From: Aquicoccus sp. G2-2
GTDB lineage: Bacteria > Pseudomonadota > Alphaproteobacteria > Rhodobacterales > Rhodobacteraceae
DNA length: 64,000 nt
Assembly: GCF_034555965.1 (NCBI RefSeq)
Contig: NZ_JAYDCK010000003.1
Span: forward strand, 3,500,653-3,564,652
Reading direction: 5' to 3'
The position numbers and the translations under genes were made by a program. Numbering within the stretch: position 1 is the first letter of the stretch; every line of letters starts with the position of its first letter. The notes under the pieces are model-generated. The model made no database searches. It saw only the letters and a list, made by a program, of their open reading frames with translations, and was not told the origin of the DNA. Shown piece after piece: positions 47,138 to 55,314 of this stretch.

Positions 47138-48444
47138 GTTGGTCGACGCATGCGACGTCCGATCTCATCTCCGATGCTGTGCTGGAGATCGGCGACGGCT
47201 ATCGCGCTAAAAACGCCGAGATGTCAACGGACGGCGTGCCCTTCGTAAGAGCCGGCGACGTCAATGGGCGCGTCAATACGGTAGGAACGGACCTGCTTTC
47301 GACGGCCAGCGTTGCGAGAGTTGGGCGAAAGCGCTCGATGGCCGGCGACGTAGTCATGACGACGAAGGGCACAATCGGGCGCTTGGCTTTCGTGAAGGTC
47401 GGGGACCCAGAGTTCATTTACTCTCCACAGTTATGTTATTGGCGAAGCCTCGATCGAAACAAGATCGAGCCACGCTGGCTCTTCTACGCTATGCGATCCC
47501 AAGAGATGGCTAACCAGATCTCATGGTCGGCAGGTCAAACCGATATGGCTCCGTATGTATCGCTTACAGACCAGAGAACTGCCTTCAAGATTACTCTCCC
47601 GCCGATCTACGAGCAGCGGAATATCGCTGCCATGCTCGGCGCACTCGACGACAAGATCGAACTGAACCGCCGGATGAGCGCGACGCTGGAGGAGATGGCG
47701 CGGGCGCTCTATCGGTCCTGGTTCGTGGATTTCGACCCCGTCCACGCCCGCGCCCTCGGCCAGCCCCCCGCCCACATGGACCCCACCACCGCCGCCCTCT
47801 TTCCCGACAGCTTCGCCCCCGACGGTCTGCCGAAGGGGTGGGAGGCTGGAACGCTCAGTCATCTCATCGAATTCAATCCCAAAGAGCGCCTGCCGAAGGG
47901 GACCGCTGCGCCATACCTGGAAATGAAGGCGCTGCCGACATCGGGAATGTCGGCAGACGCGCCATACCTTCGTGAATTTACCTCGGGAACCAAGTTCAGA
48001 GAGCGGGATACTCTTCTGGCGCGGATCACGCCTTGCCTCGAGAACGGGAAAACCGCCGTGGTCGACGATCTACTCGGGTCGGAGGTTGGTTGGGGGTCTA
48101 CCGAGTTCATCGTGATGCGCGCGAAGCCCGGAGTTTCGGCCGCGCTTCCCTATTGCATCGCGAGAGACCCCGACTTCAGGGCGGAGGCGATTCAGACCAT
48201 GACAGGATCGTCGGGACGCCAACGGGCTGATGCGAGGAGGATTTCCGAGCTCGACATGGCGATTGCACCTGCGCCGGTGCACACCGCATTTTCCGATCTT
48301 GTTTGTCCGATGCTTGATCGAGTGATCGCGGCCGGTCAGGAGGCGCGCAACCTCGCCGCCCTTCGCGGCGCGCTACTCCCCCGCCTCATGTCTGGCGAAC
48401 TCCGCATCCGCGAGGCTGAGAAACAGGTTGAGGAGGTCGTATGA
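47134..48444 (+). CDS. hsdS: Type I restriction-modification specificity subunit
   Basis: This is a 436-residue HsdS with two target-recognition domains, each followed by a conserved helix. The first repeat ends IYEQRNIAAMLGALDDKIELNRRMSATLEEMARALYRSWF, and the second ends in LAALRGALLPRLMSGELRI. The target sequence cannot be read from the protein. It overlaps hsdM by 4 bp and the next gene by 4 bp, so the whole operon appears translationally coupled. Confidence 0.92.
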   Translation: MSWSTHATSDLISDAVLEIGDGYRAKNAEMSTDGVPFVRAGDVNGRVNTVGTDLLSTASVARVGRKRSMAGDVVMTTKGTIGRLAFVKVGDPEFIYSPQLCYWRSLDRNKIEPRWLFYAMRSQEMANQISWSAGQTDMAPYVSLTDQRTAFKITLPPIYEQRNIAAMLGALDDKIELNRRMSATLEEMARALYRSWFVDFDPVHARALGQPPAHMDPTTAALFPDSFAPDGLPKGWEAGTLSHLIEFNPKERLPKGTAAPYLEMKALPTSGMSADAPYLREFTSGTKFRERDTLLARITPCLENGKTAVVDDLLGSEVGWGSTEFIVMRAKPGVSAALPYCIARDPDFRAEAIQTMTGSSGRQRADARRISELDMAIAPAPVHTAFSDLVCPMLDRVIAAGQEARNLAALRGALLPRLMSGELRIREAEKQVEEVV

Positions 48445-49013
48445 GCGAACGGCTGCCTTTCGGCCGCGTGTTCCAAGACCATGACGGGTCAGAGGAGCAC
48501 TTCCCCGGCTTCCTTCTCGTGAACCATGGCCGCACCGAGACGGCGGACGGGAAAGACCTCGCGTGGGCCTACGCGCAGACAACGCTGCGAAGCATCGAGT
48601 TCGGCCTCGAGAACCGTGAGACGCCGGAGGCGGCCTTCCCGGCGCTCTACATGGCCCGGCATGCCCTGGAGCTGTATCTGAAAGGGTTGGTGCCGGACTG
48701 GGACAGTCGGCGGATGAAGGGAAAGTCCCGACATCACATCGACTACCTCGTCGAACTCCTGCACGATCGGCTTGTGCAGCGATATGATGAAGCCGAGATC
48801 ACCTCTTTGACGAATTTCCTGCGACAGTTCGCCATGCTCGACCCGAAGTCGATGGCGTTCCGATATCGGGACGGCGCAGTCGTCACCTTCGGCGATGCTC
48901 CTCTTGATGATCCCGAGATCTGGGTCGACTTCGTCGCCTTGCGAGAGAGCCTCTCCCTGATCTTCGATGCCCTCGATAAGGTGTGGCGCCTCAAGACAGA
49001 GGAGGCCTCCTGA
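48441..49013 (+). CDS. HEPN-like protein inside the type I R-M operon
   Basis: This is a 190-residue soluble protein between hsdS and a nuclease-like gene. The central segment PALYMARHALELYLKGLV (about 67-84), followed by HHIDYLVELLHD (98-109), has the pattern of HEPN-fold helices, in which a long amphipathic helix is followed by a histidine-led helix. A canonical R-x4-6-H ribonuclease motif is not clear. The gene overlaps both neighbours (ATGA and TGATG). It is not part of the classic hsdMSR set, so it may be an accessory or abortive-type defence component; the HEPN call is inference. Confidence 0.65.
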   Translation: MSERLPFGRVFQDHDGSEEHFPGFLLVNHGRTETADGKDLAWAYAQTTLRSIEFGLENRETPEAAFPALYMARHALELYLKGLVPDWDSRRMKGKSRHHIDYLVELLHDRLVQRYDEAEITSLTNFLRQFAMLDPKSMAFRYRDGAVVTFGDAPLDDPEIWVDFVALRESLSLIFDALDKVWRLKTEEAS

Positions 49014-50164
49014 TGTTCCAGATCGACCGTTCCGCCAACCGCTTGCGCAAGCTCGAGCGCACCAGTTTCTCCGAGGTCGGGTTCCGGGAGCGGGAGCATC
49101 TCCAGGAATGGCTGGCCAGCATGCCGGATGCGCTTTGCGAGGCGATGAGCGAGGGCGAGGAGGGGCTGCTGATCATCCAGAAGGAGTTCGACGGGTTCGA
49201 CGGCACAAGGGAGCGGCTCGACCTGTTGGCCCTCGACAAGAGCGGCCAGCTTGTCATCATCGAGAACAAGCTGGACGATTCCGGCCGCGATGTCGTCTGG
49301 CAGGCCCTGAAATACGCCGCCTATTGCTCGAGCCTGAAGAAAGTCGAGATCGTGGGCATCTTCCAGCAGTATCTGGACCGCCAGGGCGGCGGCGATGCGG
49401 CCGGGCTGATCTGCGAGTTCCTGGGGGAGGACACGCTCGACGAGGTGGTGCTGAACGACGGCACCAACCAGCGCGTGATCTTCATTGCCGCGAATTTCCG
49501 GCGGGAGGTGACGGCGGCGGTGCTCTGGCTGCGTGAGCACCAGATCGACGCCCGCTGCATCAAGGTCCTGCCATACAAGTTCGACGACGAGATCTTTGTC
49601 GATCTCCAGCAGGTGATCCCGACCCCCGAGGCGGCCGATTACATGATCCGAATGGCCGAGAAGGACAGCGAGGAGAAATCCGCAAAAGGCGCCCAGAGAT
49701 GGAGCCATCAGATGCGGCTCGAGTTCTGGGAGCAGGTCCTGGAGGCGCTGCGCGGAGCCGATCTCGAGCGATGGCAGAACATCACCCCGTCGCGCGATCA
49801 CTGGTTGAACTCCAGCGTCGGGGTTTCTGGGTGCGGGATGACCCTCATCTTCCTTCGTCATGAAATTCGGATCGAATTGCAGCTTAGTCGAACTGATCGT
49901 AACGAAAACAAATGGCTGTTTGACCAACTCGCCGAGGATAGGGCGCGGTATGAGCAGGCCGTCGGTGAAGAACTGGAGTGGCGGCGGATCGACGATAAAA
50001 AGGTCAGTATGGTCGTCTGCAAGACGCCGGTCCAAGGCTATAGCAAGGAGAACTGGCCGGAAATGATTGCCTGGCTGGTCGACCGCTACCGCAAGATGGA
50101 CGAGGCCTTCTCCGAGCCTGTCCGAGCTTTGGCAGCGCGCATGAAGCCCGGTGGAGGTGCGTGA
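49013..50164 (+). CDS. PD-(D/E)XK nuclease-like protein with DUF4268 C-terminus
   Basis: This is a 383-residue protein. The N-terminal half carries a PD-(D/E)XK-type core: D70 in RERLDLLALD, and E84-x-K86 in LVIIENKLDDSGRDVVWQALKYA. The C-terminal half (about 225-370) fits DUF4268, with FWEQVLEAL, NKWLFDQLAEDRARYEQAVGEELEW and a final WPEMIAWLVDRY. Such proteins are found in defence loci, but their cutting activity is not established to me. The ATG overlaps the previous stop, and its own stop overlaps hsdR (TGATG). It may add a second nuclease to the type I system. Confidence 0.8.
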   Translation: MFQIDRSANRLRKLERTSFSEVGFREREHLQEWLASMPDALCEAMSEGEEGLLIIQKEFDGFDGTRERLDLLALDKSGQLVIIENKLDDSGRDVVWQALKYAAYCSSLKKVEIVGIFQQYLDRQGGGDAAGLICEFLGEDTLDEVVLNDGTNQRVIFIAANFRREVTAAVLWLREHQIDARCIKVLPYKFDDEIFVDLQQVIPTPEAADYMIRMAEKDSEEKSAKGAQRWSHQMRLEFWEQVLEALRGADLERWQNITPSRDHWLNSSVGVSGCGMTLIFLRHEIRIELQLSRTDRNENKWLFDQLAEDRARYEQAVGEELEWRRIDDKKVSMVVCKTPVQGYSKENWPEMIAWLVDRYRKMDEAFSEPVRALAARMKPGGGA

Positions 50165-53100
50165 TGGCGTGGAACTCCGAATCCGACCTAGAAGACTGGA
50201 TGATGGGGAAGCTGGCCGGGCTGGGCTATGCGGTTGCTTCCGGTGCCGAGATCTCGCCTGAGAAGCGCGATCCGGAGCGTCGCAGCTTTCAAGATGCGAT
50301 CCTGCGGAAGGTCTTCGAGAAGGCTGTGCGCCGCCTCAATCCAAACCTACCTGATGGTGCGGTGCAGGAGGTGATGGCACGCGTCACCGACGAGGTTTTC
50401 GTCGGCGACCTCATGGCCGAGAACCGCCGCTTGCATGGTCTGATCACTGGTGGCGTCCCAATCACCTATTTCAACCAAGGGGAGGAGCTCAGCGACCGGG
50501 CGCGCCTTGTGGACTGGGGCGATGATTACAACGCTTGGCATGCCTTCAATCAGGTCGACATGGTAGGGCGGAACGCGCGCATCCCCGACATCGTGCTCTA
50601 TCTAAACGGCCTGCCTCTCGTGGTGGTCGAGCTGAAGGGCACGGAGGGTGCCGACCTCGACGCTGCCTTCAACCAGATCGAGACCTACAAGACTGACATC
50701 CCAAACCTCTTCCGGACTTCGGTTTTCTCGGTGATCTCGGACGGGCTGAATGCCCGATATGGCACTCTCTCCGCCGGTTTCGATCGATTCATGCGGTGGC
50801 GAACGATTGATGGCGACACCATCCTCTCAGAACGCGAAGGTCTCGCCCTGAATACCCTTACAGAGGGGCTGCTGAACCGACCCGTTCTGCTCGATATGCT
50901 GCGCTGGTTCACCGTCTTCGAGGACGAAGGCAAGGGGCCGATCAAGAAGGTAGCGGGCTACCACCAGTTCCACGCCGTGCGAAAGGCCATGGAGTCGATC
51001 CTCGGTGCGCGTGGCGACGATGGAAAGGGCGGCGTCATCTGGCACACTCAGGGCTCCGGAAAGTCGCTGCTAATGACCTTTCTGGCGGGGCGCGCGATGC
51101 ATCTTGCCGAGCTCGAGAACCCGACGCTGCTCGTTCTGACTGACCGCAACGATCTGGACAACCAGCTGTTTGGGACCTTCGGACGATGCAAGGATCTGCT
51201 CGGTGAGACGCCGGTCCAGGCTGACAGCATCGAGGAGCTGAAGACGCTGCTGAACAGGCAGGTGGGTGGCATCGTGTTCTCGACGATCCAGAAATTTCGG
51301 CCGGAGCGTGGCGAGAACTTCCCCGAGCTCACGGATCGCTCAAATGTCATCGTCATGGTCGATGAGGCACACCGGACACAATACGGCTTCGAGGCAAAGA
51401 TGAACCGAGAGACCGGAGAGGTGCGCCACGGCCTAGCCCATCATTTGCGCGCTGCACTACCTAATGCGGTCTATGTCGCGTTCACCGGCACCCCAGTAGA
51501 GCTCGTGGGCGCGAACACGCGCTCGGTGTTCGGCGACTACATTGATGTCTACGACATCGCGCAAGCGGTCGAAGATGGCGCGACGGTGCCAATCTACTAC
51601 GAGGGCCGCGTTGCACGCGTGGAGATAGCCGATGATATAGCTGACAGCCTCGACGAGGAATTCGACGAAGCCACAGAGCTGCTGCCTGAAGAGGAGGCGG
51701 GGGCCGTTGCCAAGAAGTGGTCGCAGATTGAAAAACTCGTCGGTGCCGGACCGCGCCTTGATGCGGTGGTCGCAGACATCCTCAAGCATTTCGATGCCCG
51801 TCTAGAAGCTATCGACGGCAAAGCGATGATTGTCTGCATGAGCCGCCGTATCTGTGTTGAGGCCTACAAGCGGATCGCGACAGCCCGTCCGGAGTGGCAC
51901 TCAGAAAAGGATGAAACTGGTGCGGTGAAGGTTGTCATGACCGGCAACGCCACCGATCCGCAGGATTTCCAGCCCCACATCCGCAGCAAAGCGAAGCTGG
52001 AGGCCCTCACAAGGCGATACAAAGACACGAGCGACCCCTTGAAGCTGGTAATCGTCCGCGACATGTGGCTGACCGGTTTTGACGCACCCTGCATGCACAC
52101 ACTTTATGTGGACAAACCGATGAAGGGGCACGGTCTGATGCAGGCGATTGCACGAGTGAACCGGGTCTTCGCTGGCAAGCCTGCCGGTCTCATCGTCGAT
52201 TATATCGGTCTTGCTGCCGACTTGAAGGCCGCCCTCGCGCACTATTCTCAGGGAGATCAGGCCCAGACGGGCGTCGACGAGCGCGAGGCTGTTGCGGCCT
52301 TCCTAAGCGCGCTGCAGGTGGCACGCGGGATGTTTCATGGCTTCGACTATTCTGGCGTCCTTGGAAGCACGGCAACCAACCGGATAGAAATACTCCCCGC
52401 GGCTTCCGAGCATATCTTGCAGCAGGCGCGCGATGCCGGGAAAAAGGACAACAATGATATAGCGAAGCGATACTTGGACGCGGTGGCCGCGCTCACCAAG
52501 GCATTCAAACTAGCGGCAGGGTCATCCGAGGCCGCCGAGCACGCAGAAGAGGTCGCGTTCTTTCTGGCCGTGAGGTCCGCTTTACAGAAGCTCGATGTGA
52601 ATAGTGACAGAGGGAGGAATTCCTCGCCGGACTTCGCCATCGAGCAACTTCTGAACCGTGCGGTTGCTTCGACAGAGGTTGTGGATATTCTCGAAGCATG
52701 TGGGTTCGACCGCCCTGATATCAGCGTTCTATCTGAAGAATTCTTGGCCGAGATCCAGCATATGCAGCACAAGAACCTCGCTGTGGAAGCTCTGAAGAAG
52801 CTTCTCAACGGGGAGATCAAGGCACGGACCCGGAGCAATGTGGTGCAGAACCAGAGGTTCTCCGAGCGCCTGTTGAGCGCGATCACTCGGTATCACAACC
52901 GCAGCGTAGACGCCTTGCAGGTGATACAGGAACTGATTGAGCTTGCGAAGGACCTGAGCGCCGAGCCCGAGGACGATATGTCCGAGGCAGAAAGGAGCTT
53001 CTATGACGCGCTTGCCCAAAATGAGACAGCTGTTGAGGTCATGGACAACGACCAACTAAAAGTGATTGCGGCCGAGCTCGTGAAGTCCGTTCGTGAAAAT

Positions 53101-53256
53101 TCCGGCGTGGATTGGTGGCAGCGCGACGACGTGCGTGCAAAGATGCGCGTCGCGGTGAAGCGGATCCTCCGCAGATACGGCTATCCACCGGATCTTCAGG
53201 CGGAGGCGGTGAAACTGGTCATCAAGCAGGCTGAAGCCCTTGCGCGAACAATGTGA
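50164..53256 (+). CDS. hsdR: Type I restriction endonuclease subunit R
   Basis: This is a 1030-residue motor and nuclease subunit. The N-terminal PD-(D/E)XK domain has its Asp and ExK in IPDIVLYLNGLPLVVVELKG. Helicase motifs follow: Walker A HTQGSGKSLLMTF, DEAH in VMVDEAHRTQYG, motif III AFTGTPVE, and a C-terminal RecA half with IVDYIGLA and LMQAIARVNRV. The length and the C-terminal helical region fit HsdR. It is the last gene of hsdM-hsdS-HEPN-like-DUF4268-hsdR; placing hsdR last and separated from hsdS by two genes is unusual for a minimal system. Confidence 0.94.
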   Translation: MAWNSESDLEDWMMGKLAGLGYAVASGAEISPEKRDPERRSFQDAILRKVFEKAVRRLNPNLPDGAVQEVMARVTDEVFVGDLMAENRRLHGLITGGVPITYFNQGEELSDRARLVDWGDDYNAWHAFNQVDMVGRNARIPDIVLYLNGLPLVVVELKGTEGADLDAAFNQIETYKTDIPNLFRTSVFSVISDGLNARYGTLSAGFDRFMRWRTIDGDTILSEREGLALNTLTEGLLNRPVLLDMLRWFTVFEDEGKGPIKKVAGYHQFHAVRKAMESILGARGDDGKGGVIWHTQGSGKSLLMTFLAGRAMHLAELENPTLLVLTDRNDLDNQLFGTFGRCKDLLGETPVQADSIEELKTLLNRQVGGIVFSTIQKFRPERGENFPELTDRSNVIVMVDEAHRTQYGFEAKMNRETGEVRHGLAHHLRAALPNAVYVAFTGTPVELVGANTRSVFGDYIDVYDIAQAVEDGATVPIYYEGRVARVEIADDIADSLDEEFDEATELLPEEEAGAVAKKWSQIEKLVGAGPRLDAVVADILKHFDARLEAIDGKAMIVCMSRRICVEAYKRIATARPEWHSEKDETGAVKVVMTGNATDPQDFQPHIRSKAKLEALTRRYKDTSDPLKLVIVRDMWLTGFDAPCMHTLYVDKPMKGHGLMQAIARVNRVFAGKPAGLIVDYIGLAADLKAALAHYSQGDQAQTGVDEREAVAAFLSALQVARGMFHGFDYSGVLGSTATNRIEILPAASEHILQQARDAGKKDNNDIAKRYLDAVAALTKAFKLAAGSSEAAEHAEEVAFFLAVRSALQKLDVNSDRGRNSSPDFAIEQLLNRAVASTEVVDILEACGFDRPDISVLSEEFLAEIQHMQHKNLAVEALKKLLNGEIKARTRSNVVQNQRFSERLLSAITRYHNRSVDALQVIQELIELAKDLSAEPEDDMSEAERSFYDALAQNETAVEVMDNDQLKVIAAELVKSVRENSGVDWWQRDDVRAKMRVAVKRILRRYGYPPDLQAEAVKLVIKQAEALARTM

Positions 53257-53682
53257 CGGCCCACAACTTTCTTCTACCCAAACCGCTTCAGGAATCCTTG
53301 TTTATTGCGAAGGCGCGTTCATCGTGAGGTAACACACCGAAACCTCTTCTCATTAGATCAGGAAGTAAACCTAACCTAATACCTCAATAGGAGATGCAGA
53401 ACCTCTTTCTTAATTGGCGAGGGAGCAACAAATGCAACTATATTTGATTTAGGGTGACAAATTTCTCCCTCGTTCAGCCTTCGGCTTCTCTCAGTCCGAT
53501 GAGCACCTCCCTTCGGTCGGCGCTCAGCTACGTCGAGTTCCTCTCTTGCGGGAAGTGTTGGGTGGTAGCAGACTTCTGACCATAGGCCACCATTACGACC
53601 AGACTATGAGCCGTATTGGTGATGCTCTGAGAAGGAGGTCGCTGATCACCCGTAGCGTTGCAGACGGGCCTCTGGCGGTTGC
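53257..53682. other. 426-bp gap after hsdR
   Basis: AT-richer DNA without a credible gene. There are short hairpin-prone segments around CAGCCTTCGGCT and CCTTCGG at about 53480-53530. No tRNA or att core is recognised. Confidence 0.4.
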
Positions 53683-54192
53683 CTAGATGTTCATGAACTC
53701 CCGGAAGACGACGAATTTCTCGAAGTGCAGCTCCTCCGCGCTCATTTTGGTAATGTAGTTGATAACCCCCGAAGAATCAACGCTCTGGCAGTCGAATGAG
53801 CCTTGCCGAACCAATTTCAGCCAGTGCTTGCGACCGATTTCTGGCAGCCGCTGTGTCCTATCGGCACGGCTCGGTGCGCAAATAATGGGATCAACCTCGA
53901 CAATCAGATGCCAGTGGGGGTTCACCTCCAGCTTTTCCGCGAACGCAAACCAGACCAAGCGCTCATCTGGACGCCGTGCCCATTTCGGCCCGTTGATCTC
54001 GCGATTCACGCGCGCATCCCACTCCTTGAGGAGAGCACGCATAGTTGAATAACTCAGAGGTTGGTGGTTCGACGCCAGCGTGATGAAGTGGCTGAAATTG
54101 TAATCTTGCAGCTTGATGCGCAGTTCCTGCCGCATGCGTTTGTATGAGGGCGCGTTTTCCATTTGATGGCCGGTGATGGTCAAATCTTCCAC
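53683..54192 (-). CDS. HUH-endonuclease-like (rolling-circle Rep-type) protein
   Basis: This is a 169-residue protein starting at GTG 54192 with AGGAG upstream. The motif set fits a small HUH superfamily nuclease. A strand FSHFITLASNHQPLS is followed by a conserved Trp- and Arg-rich helix. Then come the metal-binding H-hydrophobic-H pair H93-W94-H95 (NPHWHLIVEV) and a candidate nucleophile Tyr with Lys in INYITKM (Y146...K149). This resembles G2P/REP-type replication initiators of phage and mobile elements. It has no replication genes beside it. It may be an orphan from an integrated element or a domesticated protein. Confidence 0.6.
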   Translation of the reverse strand: MEDLTITGHQMENAPSYKRMRQELRIKLQDYNFSHFITLASNHQPLSYSTMRALLKEWDARVNREINGPKWARRPDERLVWFAFAEKLEVNPHWHLIVEVDPIICAPSRADRTQRLPEIGRKHWLKLVRQGSFDCQSVDSSGVINYITKMSAEELHFEKFVVFREFMNI

Positions 54193-54670
54193 AAGTCTGG
54201 CTCCTGTGTATTTTCATTGCATCGGGTGTTATAGCAAGCACGGCACCGCATGCATCGAACATGCCGAAAAAAATATCGCGGCGCAAAGCAAACCAGAATC
54301 GTCGATAGCGCTGTTATGCTGCTCGAGGCTCTCTGAGACGCTCGCCAGTGGCGTTCAGCACTGTTTTTGAGGCATGACAGCTTAGAAGCAGAGATGAGCG
54401 CCCTGCGCGCTCTCAGCGCGTCTGGCGGGGCTCCTGCATGTGCAACTCGACAATAGGAGGTTTCAACCCTGCGGGCTCTGCGGCGCCAGTATACATCCCC
54501 TTTGAAGCGCTAGGTATTCTCTAGGACTTCACAATGGCTGCGAAAGAGCACCCATCGGTGCCTCCCGAAACATCTGGCCCTTCTCCACTGACGATCAAGC
54601 CATTCCATATTTTCAGAGGTGAGCGAGGTGCAGTGCCTCCTCCACGCGGCATGCTCGCGCGTATTCTTCG
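54193..54670. other. 478-bp gap upstream of the macB remnant
   Basis: No credible gene. Several short frames (for example a 52-codon plus-strand frame starting near 54534) have no recognisable content. It may be decayed sequence at the edge of the island. Confidence 0.4.
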
Positions 54671-55179
54671 TTGGAAGCCACGCCATGGATAAGTGATGAT
54701 TACGACACCTCGCTTGCCGTGGCAGAGATCAACGTTTTGCTGACCACCCGCCACGGCACCAAGGATTTCTTCCTTACTAACTCCGACACGATCAGCGATA
54801 CGATGACCTCGACCACCGAAACACTGACGCTGCTGGTGGCGATGATCGCTGTGATGAATATCATGCTGGTATCCGTCACCGAGCGCACAAAAGAGACGGC
54901 GTGCGCATCGCGATCGGGGCGCAGCGGTCGGATATTGTGGCGCAGTTCCTGATCGAAGCCGTGCTGGTTTGCCTGACAGGTGGCGTCATAGGGATCGCCG
55001 GAGCCCTGATCGGAGGGCAGGTGGTGGGGTATTTTTCGACCGATGTGCAGTTGAGCTTCTCGGCCACAGCGATAGTTGTGGCTTTCCTGTCCTCGACCCT
55101 GATCGGGATCACCTTTGGCTATTTGCCGGCGCGGGCGGCGGCGAGACTCGACCCGGTGGTAGCGCTCAACCACGCGTGA
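54671..55179 (+). pseudogene. Remnant of MacB/FtsX-type permease, truncated and frameshifted
   Basis: Only the C-terminal part of a MacB-like ABC permease survives. The stretch [12 protein letters not shown]...[27 protein letters not shown] matches the family. However, about eight residues of the SLIVGGIG helix between IAV and MNIM are missing, and the N-terminal ATPase and first helices are absent. After TKE a single base is lost, not in a homopolymer, and the frame changes to [20 protein letters not shown], continuing to a normal end (ARLDPVVALNHA). The three lesions together make this a true pseudogene, unlike the homopolymer cases elsewhere in the window. Confidence 0.82.
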
Positions 55180-55314
55180 GAGATACCGGGTGGTTTGACT
55201 GGTCCTAAGTGAATGTCTTCCATCGCAGGTGGTGAAAAATGAGGTTCAATCGCCCTCCCAAAGTTCAGCGATTGTGACCTGCCCCACGAGTGTCCGGTTA
55301 GGGTCTTTTGGCCC

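Larger units (their letters stand above)
43966..55314. mobile_element. Candidate integrated island (integrase, type I R-M, HUH gene, macB remnant)
   Basis: Between the fad operon and the SOS cassette lies a block with a P4-type integrase, a restriction operon, an HUH-endonuclease-like gene and a broken macB. A 13-bp imperfect direct repeat (GGTCTTTAGGCCC at 43966-43978 and GGTCTTTTGGCCC at 55302-55314) brackets it. The first copy overlaps a weak hairpin, so the repeat could be a terminator and not an attachment site. The limits are tentative. Confidence 0.35.

Noticed and set aside
53440..53640. Possible small RNA or tRNA after hsdR because of several short hairpins
   Set aside because: No cloverleaf, no T-loop GGTTCGA-type signature and no promoter-terminator pair.
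54534..54692. 52-codon plus-strand frame (MAAKEHPSVPPETS...)
   Set aside because: No convincing ribosome site or family; lies in decayed DNA beside the macB remnant.
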